In this document: one piece after another, positions 1 to 14,372 of the stretch
How the letters are laid out: the number at the start of each line of letters is the position of its first letter
How positions within the stretch are numbered: position 1 is the stretch's first letter
Assembly (NCBI GenBank): GCA_000403945.1
Contig: APFI01000075.1
Location: 1-21,197, forward strand
DNA: 21,197 nucleotides
Source: Desulfovibrio sp. Dsv1
Lineage (GTDB): Bacteria > Desulfobacterota > Desulfovibrionia > Desulfovibrionales > Desulfovibrionaceae
Direction: 5' to 3'
Position numbers and translations under genes: made by a program
Notes under the pieces: generated by a model
Told to the model about the DNA's origin: nothing
Databases searched by the model: none
Seen by the model: the letters and a program-made list of their open reading frames with translations, nothing else

Positions 1-113
1 GTTTGCCTTCAAGCATGCTGGTGGCTCCAGTTTGGCTTTGCACTAACTGAGGGGGCTTTACAGTTGAGTTTGACACACATCTGGGATAGTGGGTCGGGTC
101 TGGAAAAGATGGT

Positions 114-769
114 ATGGACTTGGGCTTGTCGCAGGGATTTGAGTTTCTGGGCGTCTTTTTCTGGCTGGGCTCTGCGGAAGCTTTTACCGGCTATGGACTG
201 GCCAACCGCCGCAAGGAGGCGGGGCATTCGCACCCACCTGGCGGTTTCCATGGAGTCGGCGCTGTTTGTGATCGTCTCTGTATGGTTTCGCGGACATGCT
301 CGCTCTCAGGACGTGGCGCTTGACCCCTCGCGTATCGCGGCCCAGATCGTGACCGGCGCGGGCTTTCTGGGCGCGGGCGTGATCTTCGTGCGTGGACAGG
401 ACATCAGCGGACTGACCACGGCGGCGGGCATCAGCATGGCTGTGGGATCGGGCCTGTATCTGCCTGGCGTGCCGGGCACAGCCCTGATTTTTCTGCCCCG
501 GCTTTTTTTGCACCGGCATTTTACCTGGCCGCGCGCGCCCAGCATGGAGCGCCTCTTGCCTGCATATCGGCGGCTGCGCCGGGCTGGACGCAGTGCGCGC
601 GCCTGCGCGAGCGTAAGCTGCATGTTCCCACATCCAAGGCTGTTCCCGGTAAAGAAAGGGCATCGTGGTGGATGCGCACATCAAGGTGCCCTACGGCTAT
701 GATCTGGCCGATCTGCTTGACTTGTTGAAAAAGGACGGGCATGTGCTGCGGGTGAAAACCAAGGGCTGA
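114..769 (+). pseudogene. MgtC/SapB-family membrane protein, frameshifted remnant
   Basis: Recognisable MgtC-family pieces are spread over all three plus frames. An N-terminal piece starts at ATG 114 (MDLGLSQGFEFLGVFFW) and runs to about 222. The next piece is one frame over (IRTHLAVSMESALFVIVS, then DPSRIAAQIVTGAGFLGAGV and GLTTAAG). A C-terminal piece ends at the TGA at 767-769 (IVVDAHIKVPYGYDLADLL) in a third frame. The family motifs RTH, GFLGAG and GLTTAA are present, but the segment after GLTTAAG is shorter than usual, suggesting an in-frame deletion in a membrane helix. At least two, probably three, frameshifts prevent a full-length product. Intact relatives are small inner-membrane proteins linked to magnesium limitation and intramacrophage survival. 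It converges on rpoC. I am confident of the family and the broken frame, less so of the exact start. Confidence 0.75.
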
Positions 770-808
770 GTGGTCGCGACTTAAGCGTACAGTTTGCATT
801 GAAAAGCA

Positions 809-844
809 AGCGAGCCCCGGAAGGCATGCCTTCCGGGGCTCGCT
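809..844 (-). terminator. Rho-independent terminator of rpoBC (perfect palindrome)
   Basis: A perfect 36-bp inverted repeat lies 24 bp beyond the rpoC stop codon. Its GC-rich arm is AGCGAGCCCCGGAAGGC. On the minus strand it is followed by TGCTTTTC, a short U-rich tail. On the plus strand it is followed by ATTTGT, so it may also stop transcription from the decayed mgtC side, serving as a bidirectional terminator between convergent units. Confidence 0.85.
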
Positions 845-867
845 ATTTGTCCGACAGATGGGGGCCT

Positions 868-5040
<4,173 letters not shown>

Positions 5041-5112
5041 ATATTCATACCTTGCTTAGTAAAAAGGCTCGTTGGAATCGTTACTGTAATCCGTATGGAG
5101 AGCGAGGGAGGC

Positions 5113-9252
<4,140 letters not shown>

Positions 9253-9526
9253 GGGTACCTCAAGATAGGTAGCGGTTGCGCTTCGGATGCAGGCAGAAGC
9301 GTCTGCCGGCAGGCAAAAAGCTTGCTGTCACTGCACCCTGAAAGCGTATGAAACGGCTGCGGGGAGTCGCGGGAGAGTTCACTATGCACAGCAAAGACGA
9401 CAAAACCCATCCCCTGTCTGGGTAAACAGGGCTTGGGCTGTCGATCCTGTTTTTAAAAAAGTGTGCATCTACAGTGTGTTATAAAAACAGAAAGGATGCC
9501 TTCCTGCGCCGTTCATCGAACAAAAG
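9253..9526 (-). promoter_or_regulatory. Long rpoB leader with possible hairpins
   Basis: The stretch between the predicted transcription start (about 9520) and rpoB holds no credible gene. Small inverted repeats are visible: GGCAGA/TCTGCC at 9292-9307 with a 4-nt loop, and CCCTGT/ACAGGG at 9412-9431, the latter competing with an ACCCA/TGGGT pairing. No known riboswitch or ribosomal-protein-binding motif was recognised. A leader this long before rpoB could carry regulation, but none is shown. Confidence 0.35.
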
Positions 9527-9555
9527 TATATAAGCAGAAAACATTTTTTTGGCAA
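9527..9555 (-). promoter_or_regulatory. Sigma-70-type promoter for rpoBC
   Basis: On the minus strand, -35 TTGCCA (9550-9555) and -10 TATATA (9527-9532) are separated by exactly 17 nt in an AT-rich context, pointing at rpoB. Predicted start is near 9520. It lies between the transposon relic and rpoB, so the insertion left it untouched. It is needed because rplL is followed by a strong terminator. Found by matching the consensus by eye; no experimental support. Confidence 0.65.
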
Positions 9556-9627
9556 GACTTTTTCTTGAAAAATATTTGTGCCAGTCAACGGAGAAGATAA
9601 CAGAACTTCAGATCGCCTGCCGGGAAC

Positions 9628-9635
9628 AGAACAAA
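9628..9635. repeat. Left target-site duplication of the IS1-like relic
   Basis: AGAACAAA abuts the left IS end. It matches AAAACAAA at 11050-11057, abutting the right end, at 7 of 8 positions. An 8-bp duplication fits the IS1 family (8-9 bp). The copies are A-rich, so chance similarity is possible, but they sit exactly at both predicted ends. Confidence 0.6.
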
Positions 9636-9664
9636 GAGAGTATTAACAATCTAACGTAATCATG
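9636..9664 (+). repeat. Left terminal inverted repeat of the IS1-like relic
   Basis: Begins GAGAGTATTAACAATCTA. Over these 29 bp it matches the arm of the 85-bp hairpin at 21097-21181 at 26 positions, and more weakly (about 16 of the first 22) the right end of its own element. This ties the hairpin to this IS family. Confidence 0.75.
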
Positions 9665-9690
9665 TTATGGCATCCCTGTGGAGGAGAGAT

Positions 9691-10030
9691 ATGGAAGCCA
9701 AGCCCAATTGCCCCAAGTGTCATGCCCGTGCGGCATATCGGAGCGGAAAGGTTCCGGGAAGGCAAAGGCATCGTTGCGGGGATTGCGGATTCCAATTTGC
9801 CCGAACCGCTCCACGGGACTGGCCGGCAAATGAAAAAGTTCTTGCTGTCGCGCTTTACACATTGGGTCTGTCCCCCGTCCGTCATTCGGCTGTTTCATGT
9901 TTCAACCCCCGCTGTTTTGCGCTGGGCGCGAAATTTTGCGGAACGTGTTTATGAAAAAGCCTGAACCTGGCGAGGTGGCCGTCGCTGGGCCTGATGAAAT
10001 GTGGCGCTTTCTAAAATCAAAAAAACAAAC
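9691..10030 (+). pseudogene. IS1-family transposase, N-terminal part, frameshifted
   Basis: ATG 9691 has a GAGGAGAG ribosome-binding site just upstream. The first frame encodes a four-cysteine zinc ribbon (CPKCHARAAYRSGK, then RQRHRCGDCGFQF) and then VLAVALYTLGLS, the N-terminal DNA-binding region of IS1-type transposases. The helix-turn-helix continuation (RLFHVSTPAVLRWARNFAER) is in a second frame. The catalytic-domain opening (EVAVAGPDEMWRFLKSKK) is in a third. IS1 uses one programmed -1 frameshift, but two separate shifts plus an internal insertion go beyond that. Homology to IS1 stops around KSKKQTK, where IS5-type sequence takes over in the same frame. The right boundary is uncertain by about 20 nt. 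Confidence 0.75.
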
Positions 10031-10780
10031 TAAGGATATTACCAATGAACAATGGGAGTTACCCGCTCCCTTATTGCCAGAGACTTCAAAAGGGCCGAGA
10101 GGGCAAGGCGGACCCGCGAGCAATGAACCACGGGCCATTTTGAATGGAATTTTGTGGATTTTGCGAGCCGGAGCTCCCTGGAAAGATATGCCGGAACGAT
10201 ATTCGCCATATCAAACCTGCCTAGATGGTTCCAACGCCGGCGCAAAGAAGGAGTCTTTGACGCCATGTTGCCCACTTTAGCTGAAGACTTGCGGGAACGT
10301 GGCAGGCTCGGCCTTCGAGAAGCTTTTATTGACGGAACATTTGCCCCGGCACAAAGGGGCCGTTGGTAAAACCAGGCGCGGCAAGGGCGCCAGGAAGCAT
10401 GGCAGTGGCGGACGCCGCCGGTTTTCCTCCCCCCTTCACGTGGCAAGCGCGCCGCCTCATGAAGTGATTGTGGTTGAAGATATTCTGGATTGTGCTTTTA
10501 CCAATGAACTGACGAAACGCATGATCGGCGACAAGGCTTGCGACAGCGACAAGCTTGACGCCAAACTGAAAGAGGATTGGGGCATTGAAATGATTGCTCC
10601 GAATCGGAGAAAACAGACGGTCTCCCCTTGCGGCGTTATCGTCGCCGTTGGAAAGTTGAACGCTTGTTTGCCTGTCTGCATAATTTTCGCCGTTTGGTCG
10701 TAATATACGAATTTCATGCTGAAAACTTCCTGGTCATGGCGAAACTGGGCTGCATTATGATTTTACTCAGGTGGATTTGA
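10031..10780 (+). pseudogene. IS5-family transposase, multiply frameshifted
   Basis: The whole IS5-type transposase is traceable through about five frame changes. It starts DITNEQWELPAPLLPE and ILNGILWILRAGAPWKDMPE (frame 3), then PRWFQRRRKEGVFDAMLPT and FIDGTFAPA (frame 2), then KTRRGKGA and, after a short detour, HVASAPPHEV and MIGDKACDSD (frame 3). It ends in frame 2 with RRWKVERLFACLHNFRRLVV and a TGA at 10778-10780. The three DDE catalytic positions can be recognised: Asp in FIDGT, Asp in GDKACDSD, Glu in KVERLF. IS1-type coding resumes only 6 nt after the stop, and no start codon or terminal repeat is evident on the left. The IS5 ends therefore appear lost, probably with some of the host IS1 element. 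Confidence 0.8.
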
Positions 10781-10786
10781 TTATGA

Positions 10787-11042
10787 GATGGCTTCTACTG
10801 TACGGACAAATGAAAGGTTTATCCTTTGGAAACAGACGAAAATGCCTTGCTCCAGAGCAAAAGCGGAACAGTCCATTCATTATAGAAAGAAATAATTGTC
10901 GCCGGCACCGCTGGGTTGCAAGATTTCGCCGAAAGTCAGTGATTGTTTCACGGAATCCGCATCTGGCTGACTTGGCAATGGCTTTTTTGCCAAGTTCCAT
11001 GCTAATGGGACGCTGGACGATATTAAAACATTATTTAGTTAA
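10787..11042 (+). pseudogene. IS1-family transposase, C-terminal part, broken
   Basis: Starts with DGFYCTDK, where an expected Trp codon has become TGA (10811-10813). It continues in another frame with IIERNNCRRHRWVARFRRKS and VIVSRNPHLADLAMA, and finishes in a third frame with FAKFHANGTLDDIKTLFS and a TAA at 11040-11042, 7 nt from the right IS end. That closeness of stop and terminal repeat is usual for IS1. Compared with full IS1-type transposases, about 40 residues between the KSKK segment and DGFYCTDK are missing. That suggests a deletion at the IS5 junction. Confidence 0.72.
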
Positions 11043-11049
11043 TTGTCTC
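11021..11049 (-). repeat. Right terminal inverted repeat of the IS1-like relic
   Basis: The reverse complement starts GAGACAATTAACTAAATAAT and matches the left end at about 16 of the first 22 positions, including GAGA and ATTAAC at the same spacing. It overlaps the last codons of the transposase remnant. Confidence 0.65.
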
Positions 11050-11057
11050 AAAACAAA
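11050..11057. repeat. Right target-site duplication of the IS1-like relic
   Basis: AAAACAAA, one mismatch from AGAACAAA at 9628-9635. It lies within the T-tract (minus strand) of the rplL terminator, so the element inserted into the terminator tail. Confidence 0.6.
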
Positions 11058-11088
11058 AAACATGACGGGGTCATTGACCCCGTCATGT
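11054..11088 (-). terminator. Intrinsic terminator after rplL
   Basis: A 14-bp perfect stem (arm ACATGACGGGGTCA, 1-nt centre, 11060-11088) is followed on the minus strand by TTTTTTG and more T. It lies about 43 nt past the rplL stop. It should strongly separate rplJL from rpoBC. The transposon relic begins in its T-rich tail, leaving the stem and the first T residues intact. Confidence 0.88.
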
Positions 11089-11131
11089 AAAAGCAACTTC
11101 GCACTGGCGCAAAGCAGGCACTGGGAAATAC

Positions 11132-11521
11132 TTACTTGATTTCCACAGTAGCACCGGCTTCGGTGAGCTGCTTCTTGGCTTCTTCAGCTTCTTCCTTGGA
11201 AACGCCTTCCTTCAGGGTGGAGGGAGCGCCGTCAACCTTTTCCTTGGCCTCCTTGAGGCCCAAGCTGGTCAGAGCGCGCACCACTTTGATGACGCCGATC
11301 TTGTTGGCTCCGGCTTCCTTGAGAACGACGTCAAATTCGGTCTTTTCCTCAGCGGCGGCGGCACCGTCGCCGCCAGCGGCCGGAGCGGCCATCACCATAG
11401 CGGCGGCGGGCGCGGCAGCGGAAACGCCGAACTTCTCTTCCAGTTCCTTGATGAATTCGGAAAGTTCCAGAACGGTCATGCTGGAGATGAATTCAACAAC
11501 TTCTTCTTTGGTCACGGCCAT
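11132..11521 (-). CDS. rplL: 50S ribosomal protein L7/L12 (bL12)
   Basis: Stalk protein that recruits and activates translation GTPases, 129 aa. The N-terminal dimerisation domain (VVEFISSMTVLELSEFIKEL) is followed by an Ala/Gly-rich hinge (roughly residues 35-60). The C-terminal factor-binding domain has EFDVVLKEAGANKIGVIKVV and GLKEAKEKVDGAP. The ATG at 11521 is chosen over an upstream in-frame extension because AGGAG lies about 8 nt before it and the family starts here. It follows rplJ by 49 nt and is closed by a strong terminator. Translational control through the L10 leader upstream of rplJ probably covers both genes. Confidence 0.97.
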   Translation of the reverse strand: MAVTKEEVVEFISSMTVLELSEFIKELEEKFGVSAAAPAAAMVMAAPAAGGDGAAAAEEKTEFDVVLKEAGANKIGVIKVVRALTSLGLKEAKEKVDGAPSTLKEGVSKEEAEEAKKQLTEAGATVEIK

Positions 11522-11570
11522 GATATTTCTCCTGAATCTTCGGCTTAATGTTTGAGCTGTCCACATCCGC

Positions 11571-12098
11571 TTACGCGGCGGCCTTGCCTTTCTGCTCCTC
11601 AATAGCCTTGAGGGCGTAGAGCAAGCCGCGCAGCATGTTGGCAAACAGCGACACAAAATTGGTGGACACGGCGTTCATGGTGCCGAGCAACTGGCCGAGC
11701 AACTGTTCCTTTCCGGGCAGTTTGGCCAGAGCGTCCACTTGGGCGGAAGTCATTTCCTTGCCGTCCAGACTGGCGCAACGCAAGCTAAAGATTTTGCTCT
11801 GCTTGACAAAATCACTGAGCGCCTTGGCCACTGCCACCGGGTCGTCAAACCCAAGGGCCACGCCGCAATTCTCATGGAACTTGTCCTTGATGGCGTCGTG
11901 CGTGCCGCCAGTCAGAGCGATACGAGCCAAGGTGTTTTTGACGACATGATATTCGCCACCCGCATTGCGCAGGCTCACCCGGAGGTTCGTCAGCTCTTCC
12001 ACCGTCATGCCCTTGAAGTCCGTCAGCACTGCAAAGGAAGCACTGTCGGCCTTAGCCTTGATGGCTTCGATAACTGCGGCTTTTTCAGACCTGTTCAC
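11571..12098 (-). CDS. rplJ: 50S ribosomal protein L10 (uL10)
   Basis: Base of the ribosomal stalk, 175 aa; holds bL12 dimers on 23S rRNA. The N-terminal rRNA-binding domain contains FAVLTDFKGMTVEELTNLR and EYHVVKNTLARIA. The C-terminal helix that carries L7/L12 includes ANMLRGLLYALKAIEEQK. The start codon is GTG at 12098, with AGAGG 6 nt upstream, and the protein start MNRSEKAAV fits the family. It is preceded by a recognisable L10 leader, the binding site through which L10 with L7/L12 represses its own translation in many bacteria. rplL follows directly. Confidence 0.97.
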   Translation of the reverse strand: MNRSEKAAVIEAIKAKADSASFAVLTDFKGMTVEELTNLRVSLRNAGGEYHVVKNTLARIALTGGTHDAIKDKFHENCGVALGFDDPVAVAKALSDFVKQSKIFSLRCASLDGKEMTSAQVDALAKLPGKEQLLGQLLGTMNAVSTNFVSLFANMLRGLLYALKAIEEQKGKAAA

Positions 12099-12103
12099 GT
12101 GAT

Positions 12104-12262
12104 ACCTCTCACGTTCGGGGTTGCCATGTGGAATGCCGAGCCAAAGATGAAGCGTCTGGGCAGGAGATTAAGGGCTTGCGCCCTCCTGCCGTCTTCGACT
12201 CGAATCCCTTTTGCCTTAACCAAGGTTGCTGTTACACAACCGCCTGAGAGCTTGACCGAAAC
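12104..12262 (-). promoter_or_regulatory. L10 (rplJ) leader with kink-turn autoregulatory motif
   Basis: The 200-nt gap between rplA and rplJ contains, on the minus strand, GTCGAAGACGGCAGGAG, a small GGGC/GCCC hairpin, an asymmetric CTTAAT bulge, and the closing strand CTCCTGCC (core at 12159-12203). The order GAAGAC-GGCAGG-hairpin-CTTAAT-CCTGCC is the signature I know from L10 leaders of other bacteria, where the L10-(L12) complex binds. I recognised it by eye; a covariance-model match was not run. Confidence 0.82.
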
Positions 12263-12290
12263 GCCGGGGGGGCGCATGCCCCTCCCCGGC
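12263..12290 (-). terminator. GC-rich hairpin after rplA, possible attenuator
   Basis: GCCGGGG and CCCCGGC pair around a partly self-paired centre, 8 nt past the rplA stop, followed on the minus strand by GTTTCGG. The stem is very strong but the T-tract is short. It may act as a partial terminator or a processing/pausing site that lowers readthrough into rplJL rather than a full stop. Confidence 0.5.
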
Positions 12291-12298
12291 CAAGTTCA

Positions 12299-13006
12299 TT
12301 AGCCCTCAAGAAATTTTTTGACTTGGGGCATATCAATTTTGAAGCCGGGCCCCATGGTGGTGGAAACCGCTATGGACAGCATGTAAGCGCCCTTGGCGGC
12401 CGAAGGTTTCAGGCGATTGACGGCATCCAGCAACGCCTTGAGGTTGCCCAGAATCTTTTCCGGGCCGAAGGAAACCTTGCCCAAAGGCGCATGTAGCACA
12501 CCGGCCTTGTCCACCTTAAAGTCAACGCGACCGGCCTTGAGTTCGTTTACGGCCTTGGCTACGTCAAAGGTGACGGAACCGGTCTTGGCGTTGGGCATCA
12601 GGCCGCGGGGACCGAGCACACGGCCGATCTGGCCCACCAGGGCCATGACGTCGGGCGTGGCCACGGCGGCGTCGAACTCCAGCCAGCCTTCCTTGATCCT
12701 GGCCACCAGATCTTCGGCACCCACGATATCCGCACCTGCCTCTCTGGCTTCAGCCTGCTTTTCACCCTTGCAGAACACGGCCACGCGCACGGTTTTGCCC
12801 AGTCCGTTGGGCAGAGTGACAGCGCCGCGCACCATCTGGTCGGAATACTTGGGATCGACGCCCAAGCGGATGGCCACGTCCACGGTTTCATCAAATTTTG
12901 CAAAGGACACGCCCAAGGATTTGCTCACAGCATCTTCAATGCTGAGGCGTTCCTGCGGGTTGTAGGTCTCAAGGGCTTTACGAAAATTTTTGCCATGTCT
13001 GGGCAT
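12299..13006 (-). CDS. rplA: 50S ribosomal protein L1 (uL1)
   Basis: L1-stalk protein that guides deacylated tRNA out of the ribosome, 235 aa. It starts MPRHGKNFRKALE at ATG 13006, with AAGGA about 8 nt upstream. A longer frame adds 13 unlikely residues and is rejected. Family signatures include DVAIRLGVDPKYSDQMVRG, GAEDLVARIKEGWLEFDAAV, GQIGRVLGPRGLMPNAKTGS and KAGVLHAPLGKVSFG. L1 is often a translational repressor of rplK-rplA. It is separated from rplK by an unusually long 179-nt spacer containing hairpins. Confidence 0.97.
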   Translation of the reverse strand: MPRHGKNFRKALETYNPQERLSIEDAVSKSLGVSFAKFDETVDVAIRLGVDPKYSDQMVRGAVTLPNGLGKTVRVAVFCKGEKQAEAREAGADIVGAEDLVARIKEGWLEFDAAVATPDVMALVGQIGRVLGPRGLMPNAKTGSVTFDVAKAVNELKAGRVDFKVDKAGVLHAPLGKVSFGPEKILGNLKALLDAVNRLKPSAAKGAYMLSIAVSTTMGPGFKIDMPQVKKFLEG

Positions 13007-13185
13007 GAGAATATTCCTTGTCGTTTTATCTCCTGCCGTTTCCAATTCTGTGTGGAAGACGGCAGTACAATTGATTTCAACGAGTCTGGCGGAAAAAAGC
13101 GAAAATTCAGCAAGGACCGTCGCCGAACGGCTTTTGCCGCTCCAGGGGGCAAACCATCCGCCGGAACTTTCCGGCTGATTATCCC
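13007..13185 (-). promoter_or_regulatory. Long structured spacer between rplK and rplA
   Basis: No gene is seen in these 179 nt, where related operons often have only a few. On the minus strand, GCCGGAA/TTCCGGC forms a hairpin at 13160-13175 just past the rplK stop. CTGCCGT/ACGGCAG, continued by TTCC/GGAA across a 1-nt bulge, forms a second hairpin at about 13034-13066, shortly before the rplA ribosome-binding site. Neither has a T-tract. Their position suits processing or feedback control, but no known protein-binding motif was identified. Confidence 0.4.
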
Positions 13186-13608
13186 TTACTTGATGTCAAT
13201 GCCCATGCTGCGGGCGGTGCCCGCAACGGACTTTACAGCGGATTCAAGGGTGGAAGCGTTGAGATCCGGCAGTTTGACCTTGGCGATCTCTTCCACCTGA
13301 GCCATACTGAGACTGCCCACCTTGTTACGGTTGGGTTCGCCGGAACCCTTTTCGAGCTTGGCCGCCTTCATGATCAGCACCGCAGCGGGGGGCGTTTTGG
13401 TGATGAAGCTGAAGGAACGGTCGGCGTAGACCGTAATGACCACGGGAATGATCATCCCTTTCTGGTCTTGGGTGCGGGCGTTGAATTCCTTGCAGAAGCC
13501 CATGATGTTCAGGCCGTGCTGGCCCAGAGCCGGACCCACCGGCGGCGAGGGGTTCGCTGCGCCCGCAGGAATCTGCAATTTGATCTTGGCAACTTCTTTT
13601 TTGGCCAT
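13186..13608 (-). CDS. rplK: 50S ribosomal protein L11 (uL11)
   Basis: Forms the GTPase-associated centre with 23S rRNA and is needed for RelA-dependent stringent signalling in well-studied bacteria. 140 aa, full length. The start MAKKEVAKIKLQIPAGAANP is typical. The proline-rich N-terminal linker (PSPPVGPALGQHGLNIMGFC) and the C-terminal rRNA-binding domain (GSLSMAQVEEIAKVKLPDL) are both present. ATG at 13608 has AAGGA about 8 nt upstream. A 183-nt structured leader separates it from nusG. rplA is next. Confidence 0.97.
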   Translation of the reverse strand: MAKKEVAKIKLQIPAGAANPSPPVGPALGQHGLNIMGFCKEFNARTQDQKGMIIPVVITVYADRSFSFITKTPPAAVLIMKAAKLEKGSGEPNRNKVGSLSMAQVEEIAKVKLPDLNASTLESAVKSVAGTARSMGIDIK

Positions 13609-13791
13609 GTGCGTTATCCTTCATCGCTGATCGCGCTGTTCTCGACCGTCAGACCGACGCGCGGGGACAAGTCTTAAGAATCTGTTACACCTGAGATCCC
13701 TGCTTCACGACGGACAAAGTCCGCCTCAGGCCATCTCTCTGCAAGGATTTACAGGCATCCCCTGCAGAGCATTGCAACCTTTGAAATGCTC
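13609..13791 (-). promoter_or_regulatory. Structured rplK leader
   Basis: The nusG-rplK gap has several minus-strand inverted repeats. CTCTGCA/TGCAGAG, extended by GGGG/TCCT, spans 13737-13769. AGAGCATT/AATGCTCT spans 13766-13792 and is mutually exclusive with the first at its edge. CCTGAG/CTCAGG (13690-13730) encloses CGGAC-TTT-GTCCG (13711-13723). In other bacteria L1 represses rplKA through a site in this leader, so an L1 target here is plausible by position. I could not match a specific L1 motif, and no clear promoter was found. Confidence 0.4.
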
Positions 13792-14364
13792 TTAACCTTT
13801 GGAGACCTGTACAAAATCCAGCTCCACCGGCGTTTGACGGCCAAAAATGGAAACGGAGACGCGCAGCTTTCCCTTGTCGTAGTTGACGTCTTCCACCACG
13901 CCGTTGAAGCCGCCAAAAGGCCCGTCAATGACGCGCACTTCGTCGCCTCTCTCAAAGTTGAATTTAGGACGGGGGGTTTCTTGACGTGTTTCCATGAGCG
14001 CCAAAATACGCTCGGCTTCGCTGTCACGCATGGGGGTGGGACGGTTTTTGCCGCCCACAAAACCGGTTACCTTGGGTATGGATTGCACCAGATGCCAAGA
14101 CAAGTCGGTCATGATCATGCGCACCATCACGTAGCCGGGATAGAATTTGCGCGTTGTGGTGCGCTTCTCGCCACCCTTGGCAAGTTCGATGACCTTTTCC
14201 GTGGGCACCACCACTTCCTGAATAAGGCCCTGATCCTGACCGGTGCGGCTCATCTCGTTAATGGTTTTCTGCACACGCTGCTCGAAACTCGAGTAGGTAT
14301 GGACGATGTACCAGCGCGGCCGTTTGCTCAACTCGGAGTTTTCATCGACGACGGGATCTTTCAT
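13792..14364 (-). CDS. nusG: Transcription termination/antitermination factor NusG
   Basis: Binds RNA polymerase and links it to the ribosome or Rho; 190 aa. The NGN domain (residues about 17-115) contains WYIVHTYSSFEQRVQ and TTTRKFYPGYVMVRM. The KOW domain near the C terminus has FERGDEVRVIDGPFGGFNG and RVSVSIFGRQTPVEL. The start MKDPVVDENSEL at 14364 is preferred because AAGG lies about 8 nt upstream. The 45-residue in-frame extension upstream overlaps secE and has no family support. It begins 8 nt after the secE stop, so the two are co-transcribed and probably translationally coupled. Confidence 0.96.
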   Translation of the reverse strand: MKDPVVDENSELSKRPRWYIVHTYSSFEQRVQKTINEMSRTGQDQGLIQEVVVPTEKVIELAKGGEKRTTTRKFYPGYVMVRMIMTDLSWHLVQSIPKVTGFVGGKNRPTPMRDSEAERILALMETRQETPRPKFNFERGDEVRVIDGPFGGFNGVVEDVNYDKGKLRVSVSIFGRQTPVELDFVQVSKG

Positions 14365-14372
14365 TTCAGCCT

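Larger units (their letters stand above)
9636..11049 (+). mobile_element. Decayed IS1-family element carrying a decayed IS5-family transposase
   Basis: The outer element runs from a left end GAGAGTATTAACAATCTAAC to a right end whose reverse complement begins GAGACAATTAACTAAATAAT. About 16 of the first 22 positions match between the two ends. Flanking 8-bp duplications mark the insertion. Inside, an IS1-type transposase is split into an N-terminal part (9691 to about 10030) and a C-terminal part (10787-11042) by an IS5-type transposase of about 750 bp. All parts are frameshifted, so the element cannot move itself. It lies on the plus strand, against the ribosomal-protein and RNA polymerase genes, between the rplL terminator stem and the rpoB promoter. 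The base composition looks more AT-rich than the genes on either side. Confidence 0.8.

Noticed and set aside
1..113. Possible transposase tail on the minus strand near the window start
   Set aside because: The translation is short with no motif I can name; nothing else is supportable in these bases.
9691..11042. Functional IS1 transposase made by programmed frameshifting
   Set aside because: One -1 shift would be normal for IS1, but here there are several shifts in different places, an in-frame TGA at 10811, an inserted foreign transposase and missing codons.
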